The position numbers and the translations under genes were made by a program. Shown here in pieces: positions 41,233 to 52,021 of a stretch of 64,000 bases of DNA. Source of the stretch: CAVREM01 sp963728825 (GTDB lineage Bacteria > Acidobacteriota > Vicinamibacteria > Vicinamibacterales > CAVVIG01); contig CAVSLA010000005.1 of the NCBI GenBank assembly GCA_963728825.1, positions 1 through 64,000 of the forward strand, written 5' to 3'. Position 1 is the first letter of the stretch. Every line of letters starts with the position of its first letter. The notes beneath the pieces are model-generated. The model was not told the DNA's origin. It searched no databases and worked only from the letters and a program-made list of their open reading frames with translations.

Positions 41233-41979
41233 TCACCCCTTGAACACGCGCAGCAGGCGCGTGAGCGGGTCATACACCCGGTCCACGACCCGTTCCTTGA
41301 GCGGGATGATGGCGTTGTCGGTGATGGTGATGTGCTCGGGGCAGACCTTGGTGCAGCACTTGGTGATGTTGCAGTAGCCGATGCCGTGCTGCTTCCTTGC
41401 AGGTCGTCGCACGCGGTCTTCGGTGTCCAGCGGGTGCATCTCCAGCGCGGCGGCGTAGACCAGGAAGCGCGGGCCGATGAACTCCTCGTGCTTGTGGTGG
41501 TCGCGCAGCACGTGGCAGACGTCCTGGCAGAGGAAGCACTCGATGCACTTGCGGAACTCCTGCACGCGGTCGATGTCTTCCTGCTGCATGCGCCAGGTGC
41601 CGTCGGCGGCGTCGGGCGGCCGCGGCTTGAACTGCTTGATCGTCTTCTTGACCGCGAAGTTCCACGAGACGTCGGTCACCAGGTCCTGGATGCAGCGGGA
41701 AGGCCTGCATCGGCTCGATGGTGACCGGCTGGTCCAGCGGCAGCTCGTTCAGCCGGGTCATGCACATCAGCTTGGGCATGCCGTTGATCTCGGCCGAGCA
41801 GGAGCCGCACTTGCCCGCCTTGCAGTTCCAGCGCACGGCCAGGTCGTTGGCCTGCTCGGCCTGGATCTGGTGGACGGCGTCGAGCACCACCATCCCCTCG
41901 CTGACCTCGGTGCTGTAGTCCTTGAACCCGCCGCCCTGCGCGTCGCCGCGCCAGATGCGAAAGGTGGCGTCTGGCTCAT
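41233..41979 (-). CDS. sdhB: Succinate dehydrogenase iron-sulfur subunit
   Basis: Carries electrons from the flavoprotein to the quinone site. The [2Fe-2S] ligands lie in NCKAGKCGSC and a later Cys in KLMC; the [4Fe-4S] set in CIECFLCQDVC; the [3Fe-4S] set in CNITKCCTKVCPEH. The CIECFLCQDVC form is that of the Sdh1-like enzymes of actinobacteria and deltaproteobacteria. The length is about 247 residues. The start is the ATG at 41979, immediately after the sdhA stop; the frame is lost between 41979 and about 41965, then reads ATFRIWRGDAQGGG. Three extra A bases in 41386-41412 cancel each other and change eight residues. The operon ends here. Confidence 0.9.
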
Positions 41980-43829
41980 CTACTTCATCTCCTCGATGAT
42001 CTGCTTCAGCTCGGCGCGGCATCGCGCGGGATCGGCTCGCGCCGGAGCTGCATCTGGCCGTCCGGCGCCCTTGCGCAGACCACGATGTTGAACTTGCGCG
42101 AAGGCTCGGATCCTTGTCCGGGAAGTCGTCGCGGAAGTGGCCGCCGCGGCTCTCCTTGCGCTCGATGGCCGCGCGGGCGATGGCCTCGGAGACGGTCAGC
42201 AGGTTGTGCAGGTCGAGCGCGGTGTGCCAGCCCGGGTTGTACTCGCGGTTGCCGGCGACGCCGACCTTCGCGGCGCGCTGCCTGCAGGCTCTCGATCCCC
42301 TCCAGCGCCTGCAGCATCTCCGTCCTCGCGTGCGGACGATGCCGACCAGGTCCTGCATCATGTCCTGCAGCTCGTGCTGGATCTCGTACGGGCCTCTCGG
42401 CGTCCGACGCGGCTCGCTCGAACGGCGCCAGCGCCCCGCGCGCGGCCGCCTCGACCTGCTCGTCGTCGACCCGGCCGCGCGGCCGCTGCTCCTTGGCGAA
42501 CTTGGCGGCGTATTCCCCGGCGCGCTTGCCGAACACCAGCAGGTCGGACAGCGAGTTGCCGCCCAGGCGGTTGGCGCCGTGCATGCCCGCCGGCGCATTC
42601 GCCGGCGGCGAACAGCCCCGGCACCGTCGACATCTGCGTGTCGCCGTCGACCCGGACGCCGCCCATGATGTAGTGGGTGGTCGGGCCCGACCTCCATCGG
42701 CTCCTTGGTGATGTCGATGTCCGCCAGCTCCTTGAACTGGTGGTACATGCTGGGCAGCTTCTTCTTGATGTGCTCGGCGCCGTTGGGCAGCTTCTCCTTG
42801 ATCCAGGCGATGTCGAGGAACACGCCGCCGTGCGGGCTGCCGCGGCCGGCCTTGCACCTCGCGCATGATGCAGCGGGCGACGTGGTCGCGGGTCAGCAGC
42901 TCGGGCGGGCGGCGCGCGTTCTTGTCCCCCTGGCGTGTAGCGCCAGCCCTCCTTCGTCGTTGTCGGCGGTCTGGTTCTTGTAGTTGTCGGGGATGTCGTC
43001 GAACATGAAGCGCTTGCCCTCGTTGTTGAGCAGCACGCCGCCCTCGCCGCGCACCCCTTCGGTCACCAGGATGCCCCGCACCGACTGGCGGCCAGACCAT
43101 GCCGGTGGGGTGGAACTGGACGAACTCCATGTCCATGCAGCTCGGCGCCCGGCGTCGTAGGCCAGGGCGTGGCCGTCGCCGGTGTACTTCCCAGCTGTTG
43201 CTGGTGATCTTGAAGGCCCGCCCGAGGCCGCCGGTGGCCAGCACCACCGCCTTGGCGCCTGGAACACCTTGAAGCACCCCGCGCTCCCGGTCGTAGCCGA
43301 AGGCGCCGGCGATGCGGTCGCCGTCCTTGAGCAGGCGCGACGACGGTGCACTCCATGTGGACCTCGATGCCCTGGTGGATGCCGTGGTCCTGCAGGGTGC
43401 GGATCATCTCCAGGCCGGTGCGGTCGCCGACGTGGGCCAGCCGCGGGATAGCGGTGGCCGCCGAAGTTGCGCTGCAGGATGCGGCCGTCCTTGGTGCGGT
43501 CGAAGACGCGCGCCCCAGGCCTCCAGCTCGCGACGCGGTCGGGCGCCTCCTTGGCGTGCAGCTCGGCCATGCGCCAGTTGTTGACGTACTGCCCGCCGCG
43601 CATGGTGTCGGCGAAGTGGACCTTCCAGCTGTCGCGCTCGTCGACGTTGGCCAGCGCCGCCGCCATGCCGCCCTCGGCCATGACGGTGTGGGCCTTGCCC
43701 AGCAGCGACTTGCAGACCAGGCCGACCGAGCACGCCGGCGGCCGAGGCCTCGATGGCGGCGCGCAGGCCGGCGCCGCCCGCGCCGATGACCAGGACGTCG
43801 TGTTCGTGGACGTCTCGATGCTCGGCCAT
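41980..43829 (-). CDS. sdhA: Succinate dehydrogenase flavoprotein subunit
   Basis: Oxidises succinate to fumarate. FAD site DVLVIGAGGAGLRAAIEA; covalent-flavin His in KAHTVMAEGGMAAAL; substrate loop GMHGANRLGGNSLSDLLVFG; ATGGLGR-type stretch (LATGGLGRAFKITSNSW). The C-terminus reads AELKQIIEEMK. About 615 residues after repair. Frame breaks near 43730, 43510, 43455, 43340, 43265, 43190, 43090, 42935, 42855, 42690, 42600, 42400, 42325, 42285, 42100 and 42070. ATG 43829 overlaps the sdhC stop by one base (TGATG). It lies directly after the membrane subunit in an operon sdhC-sdhA-sdhB. Confidence 0.92.
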
Positions 43830-44685
43830 CAGAAGATCCTCCAGTCGGTGATCAGATCGCCCATCGAGCACAGGCGGACGTACAGGTCGGTCGAAGCCGA
43901 CCTGAGACAGGCTGACACCAGGCCCACAGGCATGTGCCGCCGGTTGAGGCAGGTGACGCAGTCGTAGGCCTTCTTGCGCACCGGCGCTCCGGCTGAAGCA
44001 TGTCGAGCACGCCGCCGACCAGGTGGCGCAGCGAGTGGCAGCCGAAGGTGTAGCCGCGCCAGCAGCACCACGTTGACGGCCAGGACCAGCGTGCCGACGC
44101 CGATGCCGAACGTGCGTCTCGGTCGATCCGGGCGTCACCGGGAAGCGGCGTCGCCATGCAGACGTCGTAGGCCAGGAAGAAGACCAGCAGCGAGCGCGAA
44201 GTAGAGGAAGTAGCGGTGGACGTTCTGGACGATCAGCGGCAACTTGCTGCTCGCCCCGGTAGCTCGTTGCGCGGCTCGCCCACGGCGCAGGCGGGCGGGT
44301 CGGCCCAGAACGCCTTGTAGTAGGCGCCGCGGTAGTAGTAGCAGGTGAGGCGAAAGCCGGCGGGGAACAGGGCGATGAACACGCCCGGGATCAGCGGGAG
44401 GAACGTCGGCCACCAGCCCGGGGGGTCGTTGCCCAGCAGGGCGTGCGGCCCTTCACCGTAAAACAGCGGCGAGGCCAGCGGGGTCAGGTACGGCTCGGCC
44501 CAGTAGTAGTAGGGGCTGAAATCATCACCCCCAGGTACCCGAACCCGATCACGAAGAAGATCGACCAGAGCAGGGGCCCGAGCCACCAGGTGTCCTTGCG
44601 TGACGTCTGACCAAATCGAAGGCGTTCTATCGGTACGTCCAGCTCCGGCATGTCGGGGCGGAGAATAGTAGATGCGTTCCGGCAT
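43829..44685 (-). CDS. sdhC: Succinate dehydrogenase cytochrome b-type membrane subunit
   Basis: The membrane anchor and quinone site. ATG 44685 (MPERIYYSPP). The frame then slips near 44660 and returns near 44520; the segment between, in the true frame, reads WWLGPLLWSIFFVIGFGYLG, the first membrane helix. Later helices include LPLIPGVFIALFPAGFRL and YFLYFALLL. Likely heme-ligand histidines lie in QNVHRYF and TFGCHSLRHLVGG. The C-terminus is DLITDWRIF. A single membrane subunit of about 285 residues, with no separate sdhD, fits the Sdh1-like type. The 416-bp palindrome lies just upstream. Confidence 0.82.
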
Positions 44686-44737
44686 GCAAAGCCTGGTTGA
44701 GGGCTTTGCGACGGGCCGGGGCGGGGGGCCGGCTAGG

Positions 44738-45153
44738 GCCAATGCCGTTCAGTTAGGGGCCCGCTCTGCTCCGGGCGAGGCGGAGGGGGGCGCGCTCGTG
44801 TCGCCGGGCGCTGACATCGCGGCAGACCGCGATGCGCCCTGCCTGCAAGGGCTACGGCAAGCGCAGACGCTCGCCCGCCCTCGCAGGCCGCCCCGATCGC
44901 GCCCCCCTCCACCTCACCCTTCGCGACGCTACCTTCTCTGCCACTCGCCCTGCCAGCTGGAGGTAGCGACGCGCAGGGAGGAGACAGGGTGCCCCTCGGG
45001 GCGGCCTGCGAGGGCGAGCGCGCGTCTGCGCGTGCTGTAGCCCTTGCAGGCAGGGCGCATCCGCGGTCTTCCGCGGATGTCAGCGCCCGGCGACACGAGG
45101 GGCACCCTGTCTCCTCCCGGAGCAGAGCGGGCCCCTAACTGAACGGCATTGGC
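44738..45153. repeat. 416-bp imperfect palindrome
   Basis: Outer arms of 38 bases are perfect reverse complements (44738-44775 and 45116-45153; outermost bases GCCAATGCCGTTCAG). An inner pair of about 100 bases (about 44795-44894 with about 44996-45098) matches with scattered differences. The centre has a further stem, GCGACGCTACCT (44923-44934) with AGGTAGCGACGC (44961-44972). Part of the right half also pairs with itself (GAGACAGGGTGCCCCTCG with its complement near 45098-45117). It fills the space between the small gene at 45156 and sdhC. Confidence 0.85.
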
Positions 45154-45155
45154 GG

Positions 45156-45495
45156 CTAGGGCCCGGGCTTCGAGAAGCTGGGGCCCGATTTGGCCGGCGC
45201 GGACGGCTGCGAGGCCAGCGACGTCTTGGCCTCGAGCGAGGCCAGCTGGTCTTCCAGGGTCTGGATGGTGGAGCGCAGGCTGGCAACCTCGTCCTGGGTG
45301 GCCCACCCGAAGGTGCCGGCGGCCATCTTGCCGGCCCGGTCCAGGTTGGTCTTCACCCGCGCTGCCCAGATTCATGGCCTTCATGGCGGCGTTCATCAGC
45401 CGGGGATCGGTCGCCAGCTTGGTAACGGTCGGGCTGGACGCGAACTTCATCGCCTGCCCCACGACCTTCTCCCTCAGGTTGTTCATGAACGACAT
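45156..45495 (-). CDS. Small helical coiled-coil protein
   Basis: About 113 residues. ATG 45495 (MSFMNNLREKVVGQ). The frame shifts once near 45362; repaired, it reads ATDPRLMNAAMKAMNLGSA, VKTNLDRAGKMAAGTFGWAT, a leucine-rich coiled coil (VASLRSTIQTLEDQLASLEA) and a Ser/Pro tail ending SFSKPGP. The order of helix, short linker and coiled coil is phasin-like or similar to small granule or spore-associated proteins, but I cannot assign a family. It lies between the DUF1552 gene and the palindrome. Confidence 0.6.
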
Positions 45496-45562
45496 CGCGA
45501 GGGAGGTATTGACACGCGCAACGCTGCAGGTCAACCGGGACAGCGCCCGTTGCCGCGCTGGT

Positions 45563-47090
45563 TCAGCCGCGCAGGCCGGGGATCTCGGTGGTGATCTCCC
45601 CGAGCGCCGCCATCTCGGGTCCCGCCCACCGCGCGCATGGCGGTCAGCGAGACCGCCGCCGGGTGGTGGCCGTCTGCCACGATGTGCTGTGCCCAGCTGC
45701 ATGCCGAGGCCCGGCCGCCCACCACCACCGCCGCCATGCCCTCGCTGGTGTGGGGCGGCCGCTCGCCGACGATGGTGCCGCTCTGCCAGGCGGGTGTTGC
45801 CCAGGCCGGCCTCCATCACGAACACGATGGCCGTGTTGTCCAGCATGGTGCCGGTGCGCGTCGGGCGTGTCTTTCAGCTTCTTGGCCAGGTCGGCCACGT
45901 GTTTCATGTGCCAGCGGATGCACTCGGCCACCGTGCAGGTTGTCGCCCTCGGCCGTGGGTGGCCTCGTGCAGGGGCGGCGGCGGGCAGCGGCGAGCCGTC
46001 CCAGTTGCGGTAGGTGATGCCGAGCGAGGTGGGCAGCACGATGCCCGACATGCTGGAGGTCAGCTCCAAGGAGACCACCCGCGTCAGATCGCAGGCGAAG
46101 GCCATGTGGATGAGGTCGACGAAGCTGGCCGCGCGGGCGTCTTCGTTGGCGTAGCCGGCGGCGGCGGCGGGATCCGCGCCCGGGCGGGCGGGCACCGCGC
46201 AGCGGCCGGCGCGGGCGCCGGGGCCGGGTGCAGGCTGGCGTTCACCCGCTGCTCCAGCGCTGCGGACGTTCTCCATGTGCTGGTCCAGCCGCTGCCGGTC
46301 GGCGGTGCCCAGGCGCGGCTGCAGCCGGGCGTAGGCCGCTGCACCCGCGCGAGGACGTCCTTGCGCTGCAGGAGCAGCGCGGGTCGGGCGGCGGCGGGCG
46401 GCCGGCCCGGCCGGCGGGGTGAAGCCGGTGAACAGCTGGTCGAAGGCCACCCGCGGCGACACCACGCGGATCGTTGCGCAGGGTGGGCGGGTCGTAGTGC
46501 GGGTTGCGGTTGGCGCCGCGGGCGGAACGAGATGTAGTCGACGGCATAGCCGTTGGTGTGCTCGGCGGACTGCACGCAGTAGACCAGCGAGGGGAAGCGG
46601 GTGGCCGCGCCGATCTTGTCGGCCAGCAGCCAGTCGCAGCGACGGGCCCCAGGGCGTAGCGCGAGAAGTTGTCGTTCAGGCCGGAGACGCCCGAGACCAG
46701 CGGGCCCATGGTCTCGTAGTGAAAGCCCGTTGCTGCCGATAGCGACGGCCGTTGCCGGAGCCGGTGCGCGGGATGCGCAGGTTGGAGATGACCGTGGTGT
46801 CCGGGCGGAGACCCGAGCGTCTCCAGCGGCTCGAGCGCCAGCTTCAGCGGGGCGGCCAGCGGCCCGGCGGCGTCCGGGAGCGACGAACTGCGGGGGCTTG
46901 CCGGTGGTGCGGTCGACCTCTTCGCCCACCGGGGGGATGCCGCAGTAGACGAACACGAACCGGCTGGGCGGCGCCGCCCCCTGGGCCAGGGCCCGCTCGG
47001 TCCAGCATCGCCTCCAGCAGCGGCAGCGCCACCGCCGCGCCGAAGGCCCCTTTCAGCAGGGCGCGCCGACTGGAGAGAGAAACGCCGCAT
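45563..47090 (-). CDS. DUF1552 protein
   Basis: About 500 residues from ATG 47090, five bases after the DUF1592 stop. The start of the protein is MRRF followed by a twin-arginine-like stretch (RRALLKGAFGAAVALPLLEA after repair). Motifs of the family are visible: FVFVYCGIPPVGEEVDRTTG, PRWSTACSPP region, SFVDLIHMAFACDLTRVVSL, LTSSMSGIVLPTSLGITYRN and a final ALGEITTEIPGLRG. Such proteins always accompany DUF1592 proteins in planctomycetes and myxobacteria and are secreted; their activity is not known. Frame breaks occur throughout. Confidence 0.82.
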
Positions 47091-47095
47091 CGTCG

Positions 47096-48844
47096 TCACT
47101 CCTCGCGGCTGCGGAAGTTCTCGTGGGTGACGTAGGCCAGCACCATGTCCACGAAGGTGTCGCCGCTCGCCTGCCATCTGGTCGCCCAGCCAGTGCGCCC
47201 GCGCGGGATCGGTCGCGTCGAGCTCGCGGCCCAGCGGCGAAGTGGATGAAATACTCGCCGACGCAGGGAGCCAGCGCCGGGCGACTCGGCGATCAGGGTG
47301 GCCAGCTCCCGGGCGCCGGTGAAGGGGGTTTGGTCGTCCAGCGGCGCCGGTGCCGTCGATGGGGCACTCGGGCCGGTCCTCTGTCGTGGGTGCGGTAGCG
47401 CCCCAGCTCGTCGAAGTTCTCCAGCCCGAAGCCGATGGGGTCCATCAGCGCGTGGCAGCCGGCGCAGTCGGGTCCTCGCGGTGCTGCCGGTAGCGGTCGA
47501 TCTTGCAGGCGTCCGGGGTCTTGGCCATCGGGCGGCAGGTCCACGTCCACCGCGCCGACGGGGGCGGCAGCGGAATCGGCTGGCACAGGAGGCGCTCGCG
47601 CACGAACTTGCCCCGGCGGGTGGGGCTGGTGTCGGTGAACTTGGCGCCGGCGGCGGCGAACATGCCGTGCGAGAGGATGCCCGCGGCGGGGGGCCGCCCC
47701 GTAGTCGACCCAGGCGAAGCGCGCGCCGGGCGCGCGGCAGGCCGTAGTGCCTGGCCAGCTCGGCGTCGATCCGGGTCTCGTCGGCCAGCAGCAGCTGGCG
47801 GTAGTCGCGGTCCGGCTCGGTGGCCCGATCCACCAGGGCGTCGGTCTCGGTGCGCAGCTTCTGCTGGATGGGCAGGACGTCCAGCGGGGCGTAGCCCAGC
47901 CAGAAGGCGTGGAAGCGCCGGAGCTGCTCGTTGCCCTCCTCGGCGGCCAGCAGCCGCTGCGGTCTTCGCCAGCCGGCCGGCGGACGTACCAGGGTGCCGG
48001 CCTCGGCGGCCGTCCAGCAGGGCGTCGTCGGGGGTCATGCCCTGCAGCAGGAAGGACAGCCGGCTGGCGACCTCGAAGCCGGTGAGGCGTCACGCGCCCG
48101 CCGCTGCCGGACTGCCCGGGCTCGACCCGGTAGACGAACTCCGGGCTGCATCAGGAACACCCGCAGGGCGGCATTGCCACCGCGGTCGGCGAAGCTGCCC
48201 GGCGCCTGGGCGTAGCTCAGCAGCTCGCGCATCTCCTGCGGCGCTCTCCGCGTCCAGGGGCCGGCGCAACACCCGCCGGCCGAAGCCCGTCGGACGAAGC
48301 GACCGAAGCAAGCGGCATCGGCCGGGCCGGCGGGGGTGCAGGGCAGCACCCGGGCCATCCGCGCCGGCGTGGTCGTGACCCAGTCGGCCACCGCCCCGGC
48401 GATCGTCTCCATGGACTCGACCAGCCGCATGGAGGGCGACTGCTCGAGCACGTCGTTGTCGAACGGGGTCAACGTGTCGTCCGGCAGCAGGGTCACGTCG
48501 ACGGGGGCGTCGGCGCCCAGCAGCCGGCGCAATGAGCGCGCGAGCTCGTCGCGCGTCAGCCGGCGGGCGCCGGCGCTGCGCGTGGGGGGCCCGGCCAGCG
48601 GCAGCACGCCGCCCGGACTGGACGACCCGCCGATCCCGCCGGTGCCGCCGGTGCCGCTGCCAGGGCTGCCGCCCGCGCTACCGCCGGCGCCTGGCGATCC
48701 GGGGGTCGCGGGGATTCCGCCCGTCCCCGTCGCCGTGCTTCCGGCCGGGTCCACCTGGCCCACACAGCTGGCGGCACCCAGCACGCCCAGAGAGAGGGCG
48801 AGCATCCGGCGTGCGCGGGGGGAGCGTCGAGGGGCGGCGGCCAT
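47096..48844 (-). CDS. DUF1592-type multidomain lipoprotein
   Basis: About 580 residues. ATG 48844 opens a lipoprotein signal (MLALSLGVLGAASC) and a Gly/Ser/Pro linker (about 48600-48740). Next come GARRLTRDELARSLRRLLGA and LLPDDTLTPFDNDVLEQSPS (the DUF1587/1595 part), and CFGRFVRRASAGGCCAGPW. The C-terminal blocks are CHALMDPIGFGLENFDELGR (DUF1588) and VDMVLAYVTHENFRSREE (DUF1585). A CxxCH-like Cys-Ala-Gly-Cys-His precedes LMDPIGFG. This is the typical partner of the DUF1552 gene directly downstream. Breaks occur near 48245, 48145, 48015, 47955, 47740, 47700, 47580, 47525, 47470, 47385, 47345, 47240 and 47165. Confidence 0.85.
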
Positions 48845-49006
48845 TTAGGCAGTAAACAAATCGTATTGTGGAGCACGTAAATATCGGTAGATGTTTGCGA
48901 CGCAGGAGTGTAACCACGTAATGCCCCGTAATAACGGCGGATTTTTACCGCCGTTGCGGAGGTGTCACACAGTCAATTGGGAGTAACATGAGGGGTCAAA
49001 GCCCCG
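48845..49006. promoter_or_regulatory. AT-rich divergent promoter region with hairpin
   Basis: A 162-base AT-rich gap between divergently transcribed lipoprotein genes. It contains AACGGCGG (48933-48940), seven bases and CCGCCGTT (48948-48955), a stem with an AT loop. It may be an operator, since both transcripts run outward. GGGAG occurs near 48979, ahead of a spare ATG. Confidence 0.5.
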
Positions 49007-52000
49007 ATGATGCCCCACGCAGTTCCCCGGCGGACGTGTGCCCTGACTCTGGGGATGGTCCTGGGCCTGATCGGCTGTGGCGGCGGATCGGGGCCGGTCG
49101 ACGGATCGCTGGGGACGACCAGTCCGCGCGATCCCGACGCGCCCGCCGCCGTCCCCGCGGACGGCGCCGTCCACGACAGCCCGGTGGATGCGCCACCGGA
49201 CGGCAGCGGTGGGGCCGACGCCGACCCGCCCGATGGCCCCCCGCCGCCCTCGCCGCTGGTGTTGTCCGAGGTGATGTACCACCCGGTGCTGGAGGACGAC
49301 TACGAGGACCAGCACGAGTTCGTCGAGCTTCACAACCGGGCGGATCCGGGCTTCGAACTGGGCGGCTGGAGGCTGGGAGGCGAGGTCGACTTCACCTTCC
49401 CCGCCGGCACCCGCATCGCGGCCCGCGGCTACCTGGTGGTGGCCAAGAACCGCGCCGCGCTGACTGGCGGTCCCCGGCTACGCCCTGGAACCCGAGCCGC
49501 TGGTGCTGGGCGACTACGCGGGCCAGCTGGACAACGCGGGCGGCCTGGTGGCGCTGCTGGACGTCCGCGGCGGCGTGGTCGGAAGCGCTCCGGCTACGAC
49601 GACGCTTCCCCTGGCCGGTGGCCGCCGACGCCCTGGGCGCGGGTGAGAACTGGCTGCCCCCGCGCTGCTGCCGCTGGCGGCCCACCGCCACCGGGGCGTC
49701 TCGCTGGAACGGGTCGAGCTCCGACCTGCCTGCCGGCGAGGTGGCCAACTGGGTGCCGTCCGCCGGTGGACGGCGCCACCCCGGGCCGGGCCAACAGCCT
49801 CACCGGCACGCCCGCCGGCCATCGTCCAGGCGCTGTCGGCCGGCGCCGGTGGAAGCGGCCAGGCCGCTGATCCCGTCCGCAGCGACGAGGTCGGTGGTGC
49901 GGCCGGGCCTCGTCCCCGGACGGCGCCGCTCGAAGGCGTGCGCTGGAGTACTTCGTCGACGACCTGGAGCGCACGCGACGAGACCCGGACGGCCGTCGCC
50001 ATGACCGCGGCCGGGGCGCAACTGCGAAGCCGCCTGCCCGCCCAGGCCGGACAACAGCATCGTCCGCTACCGCATCGTGGCGCGATCGCGGGCCGGGGCC
50101 TGGAGGTGCTGTCGCCCGCGGCCCAGCGATCCCTACGCCTGGCACGCCTATTTCGTCAGCCCGCCCATCATCGCCAGCGCGCAGCCGCCCTACCAGCTGT
50201 TCATCAAGTCGACCGACTGGGGCCAGCTGTGGACCAACGTCGAGCCCCCAGCGCACCAACGACAGCCGGGTCATCCCCGAGCAGATCAACGGCCGGACCG
50301 CCGTGCGCTGCCAGGTCCGCGACAGCTGGGACGCCCGGGTGCCCGCCGTGCTGGTGCACCAGGGACAGGTCACGACGTGCGGGTGCGCTACCAGGGCAGC
50401 CGCTGGAACCGGGCGGACGGCCAGCGCATCGACCTGGGCCGCACCAGCATCAGCCCGCTGCCCCAGCCCCATGATGCCCGACGCGCGGAGCCCGCCGGCG
50501 TGCTGCGCGCGCTCAGCTGGAACATCGATTTCCCCCGCTACCGCCGCTTCAGGGCGGGCGGGAGGGCTGATCCTGAACAAGCTGAACCAGTCCTGCCCCG
50601 GTCTGGACGCCGGCGTCGGCGAGCGAGCTGTACAGCGCCGCGGGCCTGCCCGGTCAGCCGCGCGCGTACCGCCGCCTGTACGTCAACGGCGGGTACTACG
50701 ACTACATGCTGGACATCGAGCTGCCGGGCGAGGAACTGCTGCGCGCGGCCGACGCCCGCCGGGCACGCGGGTGGGCGACCTGTTCAAGGCTTCGGGCAAC
50801 AGCGGCGTCGAGGAGGGCCCCTGGGGCCGCGGCGACGAGCGGCCGCTGGCCACCAGCTGCGCGGCAGCGCCACGCCGTTCGATTCGCCTCACTCGCTACG
50901 CCTACAGCTACGAGCGCAAGACCTGGGACTGGAAGGACAGCCGCCGACATCCAGACGCTGATCGAGGGCTGCACGCCGCCCGCATGGCCGGCCAGCTGGA
51001 CGACAGCGACACCGCCAACGACGACCTCGCGCCGGTGCGGGCGTACCTGGAGGCCAGAACTTCGACGTCGGCCGGATCGCTGACCTACCTGGCCATCCGC
51101 AACTGGTCGGAGCCCTGGGACGACAACTTCCACAACCACTACCTTTACCGGGACGCTGCCGGGCGATGGTCGCTCGTCCCCTGGGACTGGACCGGGAGTT
51201 CGGCGAGGAGTATCGGCTGGAACGGACAGCTCTCGTTGTTCATGGGCGAACGCGACGATCCCGATCTGCGCAACGACAGCTGGAACCGCCTGAAGGACTC
51301 CCTGATCAAGGCGTTCCGATCCGAACTGCTGGCGCGGATGGCGTACCTGGGCGGTCACGTTCCCATGGTCGATTCCGACCGCCAGGCGCACGGGCTGCTG
51401 TCGCCGGCGCGCTGGCGGGCAGTCGTCGAGGAGGCCGCCTCGCGCTTCGACCTGGACGAGTGGAAGGCCTCGCCGGTCATGAACCTGTGTGACTTCGAGA
51501 GCGAGAAGGCCCACCTGCTGGAGTACGCCGACGTCCGCGATCCGGCGGTGGTGGATCAGGGCGCTTGCCAGGGGCGGGTGTGCGGGCTGAAGGGGGAGTA
51601 CTTTCGCGGCGCCAGCTTCGATCCGGCGCTGGACGCCGCCGAGCTGGCGTTCACCCGGGTGGATCGGGTGGTCGGCTTCGACTGGCGGCAGGGAGGGCCG
51701 CGGGGCGACTTCCCCACCGACCTGTTCCGCGTCCGCTGGACTGGCTCGGTCAACCCGCCCGCCACCGGCCTTTACACCTTCCACACCCGGTCAGACGATG
51801 GCGTGCGGCTGTGGCTCAGCGGCATCCTGGTCATCGACGACTGGGCGGCGCGCCCGGTGGAAGAGAACCAGGTGACCGTGCTGCTGCTGAGCGGGATCCC
51901 GGTGGACGTGCGGCTGGAATATTTCGAGGACATCGCGGACGCGTCCATGTCGCTGTCCTGGTCGGGGCCGAACATCCCCCGGCAGCTGGTCCCGGGCCGG

Positions 52001-52021
52001 TTTCTCAGGCCGGCGCCCTGA
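49007..52021 (+). CDS. Lipoprotein with LTD, CotH and PA14 domains
   Basis: About 1,000 residues. ATG 49007 or 49010 opens a lipoprotein signal (LTLGMVLGLIGC) and an acidic Pro-rich spacer. A lamin-tail domain follows (LVLSEVMYHPVLEDD, HEFVELHNRADPGFELGGW). A CotH-like kinase region comes next (YRRLYVNGGYYDYMLDIELP, YLAIRNWSEPWDDNFHNHYL, YRDAAGRWSLVPWDWTG). At the end is a PA14 domain (GLKGEYFRGASFDPALDAAE, FRVRWTGSVNPPATGLYTFH, TRSDDGVRLWLSGILVIDDW). The order LTD-CotH-PA14 is common in secreted proteins. Frame breaks span about 49465-50890 and 51050-51205; the last 800 bases are clean. CotH proteins are atypical kinases that can phosphorylate surface proteins. Confidence 0.82.
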
